In this document: one piece after another, positions 1-6,730 of the stretch
How positions within the stretch are numbered: the stretch's first letter is position 1
How the letters are laid out: each line of letters starts with the position of its first letter
DNA from: Oscillospiraceae bacterium
Lineage (GTDB): Bacteria > Bacillota > Clostridia > Oscillospirales > Oscillospiraceae
Length of the DNA: 9,398 nucleotides
Reading direction: 5' to 3'
NCBI GenBank assembly: GCA_016286595.1
Contig: JAEETR010000181.1
Location: 1-9,398, forward strand
The notes under the pieces: model-generated
What the model was told of the DNA's origin: nothing
The model's input: the letters and a program-made list of their open reading frames with translations, nothing else
The model's database searches: none
Program-made: the position numbers and the translations under genes

Positions 1-131
1 GCGGCGGCCAGGGCGGTCCATTTCACCCAGGGCCGTACCGTCCGGGCGCGGCGGTAATCCAGGGCGTTTTCTATCTTCTCATCGTCAACGCCGCCTATCG
101 CGGCGAATATCCTCTCGCTTTTCTCGCTCAC
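1..131 (-). CDS. Probable anti-sigma factor, N-terminal part (cut by window edge)
   Basis: A minus-strand reading frame starts with GTG at 131-129 and runs off the left edge, giving about 43 codons. The start shares four bases (GTGA) with the stop of the ECF sigma gene, the usual sign of translational coupling. The visible protein begins with a charged, helix-prone segment (SEKSERIFAAIGGVDDEKIE). It then has an Arg-rich stretch and WVKWTALAAA, which looks like the start of a membrane helix after a positively charged cytoplasmic flank. This is the plan expected of a one-TM anti-sigma factor: cytoplasmic sigma-binding N-terminus, membrane helix, outer domain. No domain can be identified from this fragment, so the role is inferred from position and topology. 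Confidence 0.55.
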   Translation of the reverse strand, partial: MSEKSERIFAAIGGVDDEKIENALDYRRARTVRPWVKWTALAA

Positions 132-685
132 AGTGAGATCCCCTCCTTTTCAAGCAGAACCCGCAGGTCCTGCCGCAGACGGTAGAGCCGCTTGGCCGTT
201 CTGGCCGGGCTCTCGTCCATTATCACGGAGATATCCTTCACCGCGTCGCCGAAGAAGTAGCGCCGCAGGAACGCCGCTGTGTCCCCGCCGTCCAGACCGG
301 AAAGCCACCGGTCGACGATACCTGACAGCTCCCCGTCCAGCACCGTTTTTTCCACGTCGGAGGGCGCCGGGACGCAGTCCTCCAGCTCCGACAGCAGCAC
401 CTCGGCGCCGTCGTACCGTTTTTTGGCCCGGTTCGCCCTGTACCGGTCCAGGGAGAGATTGCGGGCCACCCGGGCAAGCCACGGGCGGAAACGGCCGGGC
501 CGCTGGGGAGGTATGGCGTTCCAGGCGTGGAGGTAGGTGTCCGACTCGCACTCCTCCGCGTCCTCCCGGACGCGCAGGACGTTCATGGCCACGCCCAGCA
601 CCATGGAGCCGTACTTCCGCCGGGTCTCGGCCACGGCGGAATCGTCCCGGTCGAAGTAGAGCTTTATTATCTCGGCGTCTTCCAT
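128..685 (-). CDS. ECF-type RNA polymerase sigma factor
   Basis: A 185-residue protein with the two-domain plan of sigma-70 family ECF factors. Region 2 covers roughly residues 20-90, with YGSMVLGVAMNVL, an acidic DAEEC patch and RPWLARVARNLSLDRYR, which matches the 'WL..IARN...D..R' signature of region 2. Region 4 covers roughly residues 130-180, with the helix-turn-helix stretch DISVIMDESPARTAKRLYRL and a basic RQDLRVLLEK tail. Regions 1 and 3 are absent and the length is normal for ECF factors. The ATG is preceded by GGAAAGGAGG about 7 bases away. A sigma-A-like promoter lies about 110 bases upstream. The overlapping downstream gene is probably its anti-sigma factor. The ECF group and regulon cannot be told from this window. 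Confidence 0.87.
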   Translation of the reverse strand: MEDAEIIKLYFDRDDSAVAETRRKYGSMVLGVAMNVLRVREDAEECESDTYLHAWNAIPPQRPGRFRPWLARVARNLSLDRYRANRAKKRYDGAEVLLSELEDCVPAPSDVEKTVLDGELSGIVDRWLSGLDGGDTAAFLRRYFFGDAVKDISVIMDESPARTAKRLYRLRQDLRVLLEKEGISL

Positions 686-794
686 GCTGCCGCCTCCTTT
701 CCTCTCACCCTATATGACGAAAACGGCGCCGGAATATTCCCGGAGGGGCGGGAGATCCCGGAAAGCCGCCGCTGATACGGGCGTTTCTTACCGG

Positions 795-823
795 ATAATA
801 CTGCAAAAGCGGCATTTCGTCAA
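795..823 (-). promoter_or_regulatory. Sigma-A-like promoter for the ECF sigma gene
   Basis: On the minus strand TTGACG (823-818) is followed after exactly 17 bases by TATTAT (800-795). It points at the ECF gene and leaves a leader of roughly 100 bases. The match is one base off consensus in each hexamer. I saw no obvious ECF-type (AAC/CGT-like) autoregulatory promoter, though such elements vary by group. Confidence 0.6.
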
Positions 824-873
824 AATGTATCAACTAATCTTTCGCCGTATGGGGAAAAATGTCGATGTATCTG

Positions 874-902
874 TTGTCAATTTATCCCAAAGGATGTATA
901 GT
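874..902 (+). promoter_or_regulatory. Sigma-A promoter of the xpt-BMP transporter operon
   Basis: TTGTCA (874-879), a 17-base spacer and TATAGT (897-902) lie 35 bases before the xpt start codon. Initiation would be near 909, giving a leader of only about 30 bases. That is too short for a purine riboswitch. It is the only good plus-strand promoter in the divergent spacer. Confidence 0.72.
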
Positions 903-937
903 TTAAGCGTGTTTTTATTTGAACGGGAGGTGTCCGC

Positions 938-1516
938 GTGAAGATCCTTGAGGACAGAATTCGCAGGGACGGCATGGTGCTGCCCGGCGACGTGCTGAAG
1001 ATAGATTCCTTCCTCAACCAGCAGATGGACGTGAAGCTTTTCACGCAGCTTGCCGAAGAGTTCGCAAGACGTTACGACGGCGAGGGCATCAACAAGGTCC
1101 TCACGGTGGAGGCCAGCGGCATCGGCATCGCCTGCATCACCGCGCTTGCCCTGGGCTGCAACGCCATCTACGCCAAGAAGCACCCCTCCCACAACCGCAG
1201 CAAGGACGCCTGGTCCGCCCCCGTACACTCCTACACCCACGGCGTTGACTACATGATGACGGTGTCCAAAGAGTTCATCGAGCCCGGGGACAGGATACTT
1301 CTGGTGGACGATTTTCTTGCCACCGGCTCCGCTCTCGTGGCCCTGGCGGGCATCGTAAGACAGGCGGGCGCCGAAGTCGTGGGCGCCGGCATCGTGGTGG
1401 AAAAGGCCTATCAGGGCGGCCACGACAAGCTGACCGGGATGGGCATCAGAGTCGAGTCCCTGGCCCGCATAAAGAGCATGGACGCCGAAAAGGGCGCCAT
1501 AGAGTTCTGCGAGTGA
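938..1516 (+). CDS. xpt: Xanthine phosphoribosyltransferase
   Basis: A 192-residue cytoplasmic type I phosphoribosyltransferase of the Xpt family, which makes XMP from xanthine and PRPP in purine salvage. Family marks are KVLTVEASGIG (residues 53-64), the PRPP-binding loop LLVDDFLATGSA (121-132) and the C-terminal RVESLARI block (171-178). The length matches the family norm of about 190. The start is GTG at 938, with GGGAGG at 925-930 placed 7 bases away. It is the first gene of the operon, and the BMP lipoprotein begins 50 bases after its stop with no clear promoter between them. In Bacillus xpt is controlled by a guanine riboswitch; none is visible here. Confidence is high from whole-length resemblance. 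Confidence 0.94.
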   Translation: MKILEDRIRRDGMVLPGDVLKIDSFLNQQMDVKLFTQLAEEFARRYDGEGINKVLTVEASGIGIACITALALGCNAIYAKKHPSHNRSKDAWSAPVHSYTHGVDYMMTVSKEFIEPGDRILLVDDFLATGSALVALAGIVRQAGAEVVGAGIVVEKAYQGGHDKLTGMGIRVESLARIKSMDAEKGAIEFCE

Positions 1517-1566
1517 AGAATGTAAAGCCATCGAGCTTCTACATAAAAAATTATGGAGGAACATAC

Positions 1567-2877
1567 ATGAAAAGACTTACCGCACTTTTCCTGGCTGTCG
1601 TGATGGTCTTCTGCCTCGCGGCCTGCAGCAGCAGCAACTCCGGCAGCAGCGCCGGCAAGGACGCTGACAAGGCTCCCGCCTTCAAGGTCGGCTGCATCCT
1701 CGTGGGCGACGAGACCGAGGGCTACACCAAGGCCCACATCGACGGCATCGAAGCCGCCAAGAAAGCCCTCAACCTCAGCGACGACCAGATCGTCTACCGC
1801 TATTTCGTTGAGGAGAGCTCCGCCTGCTACGACACCGCCGTGGAGCTCATCAATTCCAACAAGTGCAACCTCATCCTGTCCAACAGCTACGGCCATCAGG
1901 ATTTCATGGCCCAGGCCGCCAAGGAGTTCCCCGACGTGACCTTCATCGCCATGACCGGCGACTTTGCCGCCATCTCCGGCAACGCCAACATGAAGAACGC
2001 CTTCACCGAGGTCTATGAGTCCCGTTACGTCTCCGGCGTCGTGGCCGGCATGAAGATCAAGGAACTGGTGGACGCCGGCAAGCTCACCGACAAGAACTAC
2101 ACCGCCGACGGCAAGGTCAAGGTCGGTTACGTGGGCGCCTTCAACTACGCCGAGGTCGTCTCCGGCTACACCGCTTTCTATCTGGGTCTGACCAGCGTCT
2201 ATCCCGACGCCGCCATGACCGTTGACTACACCTCCAGCTGGTTCAGCGTTGACAAGGAGGCCGCCATGGCCGAGCAGTTCATCGCCGACGGCTGCGTCAT
2301 CATCGGCCAGCACGCCGACTCCACCGGCGCCCCCTCCGCCTGCCAGAAGGCCTGGGAGAACGGCACCGTGGTCTACTCCGTGGGCTACAACGTCGACATG
2401 CTCAACGTCGCTCCCGACGCCGCTCTGACCAGCGCCGCCAACAACTGGGCCGTGTACTACACCTACGCCTTCAAGGCCGCCATGAACGGCGAGACCATCA
2501 AGACCGACTGGGCCGAGGGCTACGATCAGGACGCCGTCCACATCACTCCTCTGGGCAAGAGCGTCGCTCCCGGCACCCAGGAGAAGGTGGACGAGGTCAT
2601 CAACGGCCTCAAGAACGGCTCCGTCAAGGTCTTTGACGTCAGCACCTTCACCCTCGATCCCAGCGTTCAGTGGTGCGCCTGCGAGGTCGACGCCTCCGGC
2701 CATCTGACCAGCTGCAAGGAGGACATGAGCTACTTCGATTACTCCACCGGCGCTCCTCAGCTCGTCTATCAGGGCGAGACCTACGAGGTCATCGAGAACG
2801 GCGCCTTCGCCGAGTCCAAGTTCCGCTCCGCTCCTTACTTCAACCTGCGTATCGACGGCATCACCGAGCTTGGCTGA
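1567..2877 (+). CDS. BMP-family ABC transporter substrate-binding lipoprotein
   Basis: A 436-residue extracytoplasmic lipoprotein of the BMP/PnrA type, whose characterised members bind purine nucleosides. Residues 1-20 form a lipoprotein signal: basic MKR, a hydrophobic core, then lipobox LAAC with the acylated cysteine at 20. A Ser/Gly-rich linker follows. The mature part opens with FKVGCILVGDETEGYTKAHIDG and includes ILSNSYGH, VTFIAMTGDF and YVSGVVAGM, all typical BMP-fold positions. It is longer than the usual 330-360, with a C-terminal extension from about residue 360 that contains cysteines 370, 372 and 383. ATG 1567 is preferred because GGAGG (1555-1559) and the signal peptide fit it. 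An upstream GTG at 1513 would put 18 extra residues before the signal. Every isoleucine codon I read is ATC, suggesting high expression. Ligand specificity is inferred. Confidence 0.93.
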   Translation: MKRLTALFLAVVMVFCLAACSSSNSGSSAGKDADKAPAFKVGCILVGDETEGYTKAHIDGIEAAKKALNLSDDQIVYRYFVEESSACYDTAVELINSNKCNLILSNSYGHQDFMAQAAKEFPDVTFIAMTGDFAAISGNANMKNAFTEVYESRYVSGVVAGMKIKELVDAGKLTDKNYTADGKVKVGYVGAFNYAEVVSGYTAFYLGLTSVYPDAAMTVDYTSSWFSVDKEAAMAEQFIADGCVIIGQHADSTGAPSACQKAWENGTVVYSVGYNVDMLNVAPDAALTSAANNWAVYYTYAFKAAMNGETIKTDWAEGYDQDAVHITPLGKSVAPGTQEKVDEVINGLKNGSVKVFDVSTFTLDPSVQWCACEVDASGHLTSCKEDMSYFDYSTGAPQLVYQGETYEVIENGAFAESKFRSAPYFNLRIDGITELG

Positions 2878-2907
2878 TAAGAAATTATTTGCCGAAAAGA
2901 CATAATG

Positions 2908-2916
2908 TGATATAAT
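2908..2916 (+). promoter_or_regulatory. Candidate internal extended -10 promoter before the ATPase gene
   Basis: TGATATAAT is a perfect TATAAT (2911-2916) with the TGn extension at 2908-2910. A poor -35 candidate, TTGCCG (2889-2894), lies 16 bases upstream. Initiation would fall around 2922, at the base of the following hairpin. It would allow the ATPase and permeases to be made independently of xpt and the lipoprotein. Confidence 0.45.
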
Positions 2917-2918
2917 AT

Positions 2919-2947
2919 GTGGGAAGCCGCGCTTCGCGGCTTCCCAC
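2919..2947 (+). terminator. Strong intercistronic hairpin (attenuating or mRNA-stabilising)
   Basis: Arms 2919-2931 and 2935-2947 pair perfectly over 13 bp (GTGGGAAGCCGCG with its complement) around a 3-base loop. The bases after it (GTGTTGTTTCC) are only moderately U-rich. It is therefore more likely a partial terminator or a 3'-end protector of the abundant lipoprotein message than a full stop. If the promoter just upstream is used, the hairpin would instead sit at the extreme 5' end of the ATPase transcript. Confidence 0.6.
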
Positions 2948-3007
2948 GTGTTGTTTCCGGCCGGAGCGGGGGGAATTCGCCCCGGCCGCTGTAAGGGGGA
3001 ATGCTCT

Positions 3008-4558
3008 CTGGACACCAACGCTTCCATAAAACTGCGCAACATCACAAAGCGCTTCGGCACCACTCTGGCCAACGACCGCTGCTGGCTGGACATCAACCGG
3101 GGCGAGATACTGGCCCTGCTGGGGGAGAACGGCAGCGGAAAGACGACGCTGATGAACATGCTCTCCGGCATATACTACCCCGACGAGGGCCAGATCTTCA
3201 TCGACGACAAGGAGGTCGTCATCCGTTCCCCCAAGGACGCCTTCGACCTGGGCATAGGCATGATACACCAGCACTTCAAGCTGGTGGACGTGCTCACCGC
3301 CGCCGAGAACATCATCCTGGGTCTGCCCGGCAAGGGGCGGCTCGACATGAAGGCCGTCAGCGACAAGGTGCGCCGGATATGTCAGACCTACGGCTTCGAC
3401 ATCGACCCGGACCAGAAGATTTACGACATGTCCGTCTCCCAGAAGCAGACGGTGGAGATAGTGAAGGTGCTGTACAGGGGCGCGGAGGTGCTCATACTTG
3501 ACGAGCCCACCGCCGTCCTGACGCCCCAGGAGACGAAGACGCTGTTCAAGGTCCTCAGAAACATGCGGGACGACGGCAAGGCCATCGTCATCATCACCCA
3601 CAAGCTCCACGAGGTGGAGGAGGTCTCCGACCGGGTGGCCATTCTGCGCAAGGGCTCCTTCGTGGGCGATATGCCGACGAAGGATACCAACGCCCGTGAG
3701 ATGACCAACATGATGGTGGGCCGTCCCGTGGCGCTGAACATAGAGCGGCCCGACCCCGTGGACCCGAAGCCCCGGCTGGAGGTCAGAAACGTGAACCTCA
3801 CCGACGAGGAGGGCATCCAGCGGCTGTTCGACGTGTCCTTCACCGCCAACTCCGGCGAGATCCTGGGCATAGCCGGCATCTCCGGCTGCGGCCAGAAGGA
3901 GCTGCTGGAGGCCATCGCCGGTCTGCAGCGGCCCGATTCCGGCTCCATCACCTTCATGCCCGAGGGGCAGGAGGCCCGGGAGCTCATCGGACTTACGCCC
4001 CGCCAGATACAGCAGCAGGGCGTGGTGCTGTCCTTCGTGCCGGAGGACCGGCTGGGCATGGGCCTCGTTGGCAGCATGGACATAACAAACAACATGATGC
4101 TCCGGTCCTACCGCTCCGGCAGCACCGGCTTCCTTGACATGAAATCCCCCAGAGATCTGGGCGAGGATATAGTGAAGCGGCTCGAGGTGGTCACCCCCGG
4201 CGTCACCACCCCGGTGCGGCAGCTTTCCGGCGGCAACGTGCAGAAGGTGCTGGTGGGACGGGAGATAGCCTCCGCCCCCTCGGTGCTGATGACGGCCTAC
4301 GCCGTCCGCGGCCTGGACATCAACTCCTCCTACACCATCTACGACCTCATAAACCAGCAGAAGAAAGAGGGCGTGGCGGTCATATACGTGGGCGAGGACC
4401 TTGATATCCTCATAGGCCTTTGCGACAGGATACTCGTGCTCTGCTCCGGCCGCGTCAACGGCATAGTGGACGGCCGCACCGCCGACAAGGAGCAGATCGG
4501 ACTTATGATGACCCGCCTGGAGGGCGGAGAGCAGGAAGGGGGCAGCGCCAATGGGTGA
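3008..4558 (+). CDS. Double-NBD ABC transporter ATPase (BMP/nucleoside type)
   Basis: A 516-residue cytoplasmic ATPase with two fused nucleotide-binding domains, the layout of BMP- and RbsA-type importers. NBD1 has Walker A GENGSGKT (39-46), Q88, signature MSVSQ (141-145), Walker B LILDE (162-166) and His198. NBD2, from about residue 260, has a degenerate P-loop GISGCGQKE (290-298, Gln in place of Lys) and an intact signature LSGGN (406-410). It has no Walker B acids (Ala430, Tyr431) and Glu463 at the His position. The start is uncertain. CTG 3008 lies 7 bases after AAGGGGGA (2994-3000). The ATG at 3001 is out of frame, and the in-frame GTG at 2948 lies at the foot of the hairpin without a binding site. 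The stop overlaps the next gene by 8 bases. Function is confident; the start is moderate. Confidence 0.92.
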   Translation: MDTNASIKLRNITKRFGTTLANDRCWLDINRGEILALLGENGSGKTTLMNMLSGIYYPDEGQIFIDDKEVVIRSPKDAFDLGIGMIHQHFKLVDVLTAAENIILGLPGKGRLDMKAVSDKVRRICQTYGFDIDPDQKIYDMSVSQKQTVEIVKVLYRGAEVLILDEPTAVLTPQETKTLFKVLRNMRDDGKAIVIITHKLHEVEEVSDRVAILRKGSFVGDMPTKDTNAREMTNMMVGRPVALNIERPDPVDPKPRLEVRNVNLTDEEGIQRLFDVSFTANSGEILGIAGISGCGQKELLEAIAGLQRPDSGSITFMPEGQEARELIGLTPRQIQQQGVVLSFVPEDRLGMGLVGSMDITNNMMLRSYRSGSTGFLDMKSPRDLGEDIVKRLEVVTPGVTTPVRQLSGGNVQKVLVGREIASAPSVLMTAYAVRGLDINSSYTIYDLINQQKKEGVAVIYVGEDLDILIGLCDRILVLCSGRVNGIVDGRTADKEQIGLMMTRLEGGEQEGGSANG

Positions 4559-5669
4559 GAGCGTGAAGTACGCCGTAAAGGAGCCGCTGGTGCATATCAC
4601 GCGCCGCACGGACATCCGCTCCTGGAAGGCGTGGCTTATCCGCGTGGCCAGCGTGGTGCTGGCGCTTATAGTAAACGCCCTTTTCATCTACTCCGTTACC
4701 GGGCTCGACCCCGTGAAGGTCTATACCGTGATGATACAGGGCACCTTCCAGTCGACCTACAACTTCCTCACCTCCATGCGCGACGTGGCGCTGCTGCTGT
4801 GCATCGCCATAGCCCTTGCCCCGGCCTTCAAGATGCGCTTCTGGAACATCGGCGCCGAGGGACAGGTGCTCATGGGCGGACTTGCAACGGCGCTGGTGAT
4901 GATATATCTGGGCAACGCCATGCCCCCCTGGCTGCTGATGGTGACGATGTTCGCCGCCAGCATCGCCGCCGGGGCGCTGTGGGCCGTTATCCCCGCCATA
5001 TTCAAGGCCAAATGGAAGACAAACGAGACGCTGTTCACCCTGATGATGAACTACATCGCCATCAACATAGTGGACTGCCTCACCAACATCTGGCGGGGCT
5101 CCAAGAGCTCCATGGGACAGATAAACGCCAACACCCAGGCCGGATGGTTCCCCAGACTCCTGGGCTACCGCTTCACCATCAACATCATCATCGTGCTGGT
5201 GCTGACGGTGGTGATGTACATATATCTGAAGTACACCAAGGACGGCTACGAGATAGCAGTCATCGGAGAGAGCGAGAACACCGCCCGGTACGCGGGCATC
5301 AACGTGAAGCGGGCCATTGTCCGCACGCTGCTCATCTCCGGCGCCATCTGCGGCCTGGCAGGGTGCATCACCGTGGCGGGCAAGAACCAGACCATCTCCG
5401 TCAACACCGCCGGCGGCTACGGCTTCACCGCCATAATCGTGGCGTGGCTGGCGAAATTCAACACGTTCTACATGATGCTCATAGCGTTCATCCTCATCGT
5501 GCTTGAAAAGGGCGCCATACAGATAGCCTCCGCCTACACCCTGCTCAACGATTACGCCGCCGACATAATAACGGGCGTGATACTGTTCTTCATCCTCGGC
5601 AGCGAGTTCTTCATCAACTACCGCGTGGTCTTCCGCGCCAGACGCGACAGGGAGGAGGAGCAGGCATGA
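4551..5669 (+). CDS. ABC transporter permease 1 (BMP/nucleoside type)
   Basis: A 372-residue integral membrane protein of the branched-chain/BMP permease family (PF02653-like), forming half of the translocation channel. After a basic cytoplasmic N-terminus the first helix is near residues 30-50, and about nine further hydrophobic segments follow. Family hallmarks are FWNIGAEGQ (97-105), NETLFTLMMNYIA, and the cytoplasmic coupling stretch VIGESENTARYAGINV (about 237-252) that contacts the ATPase. The C-terminus is short and highly charged. The ATG overlaps the end of the ATPase by 8 bases and is preceded by GGAAGGGGG, so the two are translationally coupled. The length fits the larger permease of such pairs. 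Confidence 0.92.
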   Translation: MGESVKYAVKEPLVHITRRTDIRSWKAWLIRVASVVLALIVNALFIYSVTGLDPVKVYTVMIQGTFQSTYNFLTSMRDVALLLCIAIALAPAFKMRFWNIGAEGQVLMGGLATALVMIYLGNAMPPWLLMVTMFAASIAAGALWAVIPAIFKAKWKTNETLFTLMMNYIAINIVDCLTNIWRGSKSSMGQINANTQAGWFPRLLGYRFTINIIIVLVLTVVMYIYLKYTKDGYEIAVIGESENTARYAGINVKRAIVRTLLISGAICGLAGCITVAGKNQTISVNTAGGYGFTAIIVAWLAKFNTFYMMLIAFILIVLEKGAIQIASAYTLLNDYAADIITGVILFFILGSEFFINYRVVFRARRDREEEQA

Positions 5670-6655
5670 GTATTCTTACGGCATGGATAAACCGGGCCAT
5701 ATGGTTCGGCACCGTTATCATGTTCGCCTCCACCGGCGAGATAATCACCGAGAAGTCCGGCAATCTGAACCTGGGCGTGCCCGGCGTCATGTTCCTGGGA
5801 GGCTTCGCCGGCTTTGCCGGGGCCTACTACTACGAAAACGCCACGGCAAACCCCTCCGCGGCGATGATAATCCTCATCGCGCTTTTGTGCGGCTTTGCCG
5901 CCGGAGCCCTGGGCGGGCTCATATACAGCGTGCTGACCACCACCCTCAGGGCCAATCAGAACGTTACCGGCCTTGCGCTGACCATCTTCGGCATAGGTTT
6001 CGCCAACTTCTTCGGCGTGCGCGTGCTGGGGGGCGGCACCTCCGTGAAGGCCGCCTTCGCCCGCAGCGTATTCGCCACGCCCATCCCCGGCCTGAGCGCC
6101 CTGGGCCACGTGGGCAACATCTTCTTCTCCTACGGCTTCATGGTGTATCTGGCCATCATCGTGGCGCTGGTGGTCCACTGGTTCATGTACTCCACCCGCC
6201 CCGGCCTCAATCTTCGCGCCGTGGGCGAGAACCCCGCCACCGCCGACGCCGCCGGCATAAACGTGACCCGCTACAAATATGCCGCCACCTGCGTGGGCTG
6301 CGGCATAACGGGTCTGGGCGGCGTGTACTACGTGCTGGATTACGGCTACGGCACCTGGTCCACCGCCAACTCCATCGAGGCGCTGGGCTGGCTGGCCGTG
6401 GCGCTGGTCATCTTCGCCACCTGGAAGCCCCGCAACATCATCTGGGGCGCGTACCTGTTCGGCCTCCTGTACTGGCTTTACAACTACCTGCCCACCCTCA
6501 TGGGCTTCAGCCTGCCCATCTACGCCACACAGATGTTCCAGACGGTGCCCTACGTGGTCACCATCCTGGTGCTGATCTTCATCTCCACCAAGAAAAAGCG
6601 GGAGAACCAGGGCCCCGCGGCACTGGGCCTGAGCTATTTCCGCGAGGAGCGGTGA
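5666..6655 (+). CDS. ABC transporter permease 2 (BMP/nucleoside type)
   Basis: A 329-residue membrane protein, the smaller partner of the permease pair. The hallmark SGNLNLGVPGVMFLGG (about residues 31-46) matches the 'G..NLGVEG.M..GA' motif of these permeases. The coupling stretch AVGENPATADAAGINV lies at about 185-200. Eight to nine hydrophobic segments are visible, followed by a basic tail. It starts at ATGA, overlapping the stop of permease 1 by four bases, with GGAGGAGGAG (5651-5660) upstream. It is the last gene of the operon, and a strong terminator follows 22 bases after its stop. Confidence 0.93.
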   Translation: MSILTAWINRAIWFGTVIMFASTGEIITEKSGNLNLGVPGVMFLGGFAGFAGAYYYENATANPSAAMIILIALLCGFAAGALGGLIYSVLTTTLRANQNVTGLALTIFGIGFANFFGVRVLGGGTSVKAAFARSVFATPIPGLSALGHVGNIFFSYGFMVYLAIIVALVVHWFMYSTRPGLNLRAVGENPATADAAGINVTRYKYAATCVGCGITGLGGVYYVLDYGYGTWSTANSIEALGWLAVALVIFATWKPRNIIWGAYLFGLLYWLYNYLPTLMGFSLPIYATQMFQTVPYVVTILVLIFISTKKKRENQGPAALGLSYFREER

Positions 6656-6677
6656 GACCGGCAGTACCGATAAAAAC

Positions 6678-6713
6678 AAATAACCCGGCGCCATAAGGCG
6701 CCGGGTTATTTTT
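6678..6713. terminator. Bidirectional rho-independent terminator
   Basis: Arms 6678-6692 (AAATAACCCGGCGCC) and 6697-6711 pair perfectly over 15 bp around the loop ATAA. T residues follow to 6713 on the plus strand, and the minus strand also has a T-rich tail. It sits between the convergent permease and HU genes and can end both transcripts. Confidence 0.92.
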
Positions 6714-6730
6714 ACGCTGAATTATCGCTC

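Noticed and set aside
686..937. Possible purine riboswitch upstream of xpt
   Set aside because: The conserved purine riboswitch core is not seen, and the promoter at 874-902 leaves only a leader of about 30 bases.
1513..1566. Upstream GTG start (four-base overlap with the xpt stop) for the lipoprotein
   Set aside because: It would add 18 residues before the signal peptide and has no binding site; ATG 1567 has both a good site and the signal at its N-terminus.
1411..3171. A 586-codon minus-strand open frame antisense to xpt and the BMP lipoprotein gene
   Set aside because: Its predicted protein is a Val/Gly/His-rich string with no domain and no binding site. It is the expected shadow of strong GC-ending codon bias in the real genes.
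2885..4687. A 600-codon minus-strand open frame antisense to the ATPase gene
   Set aside because: Low-complexity composition, no family resemblance, and it runs through the intercistronic hairpin. The opposite strand encodes a clear ABC ATPase.
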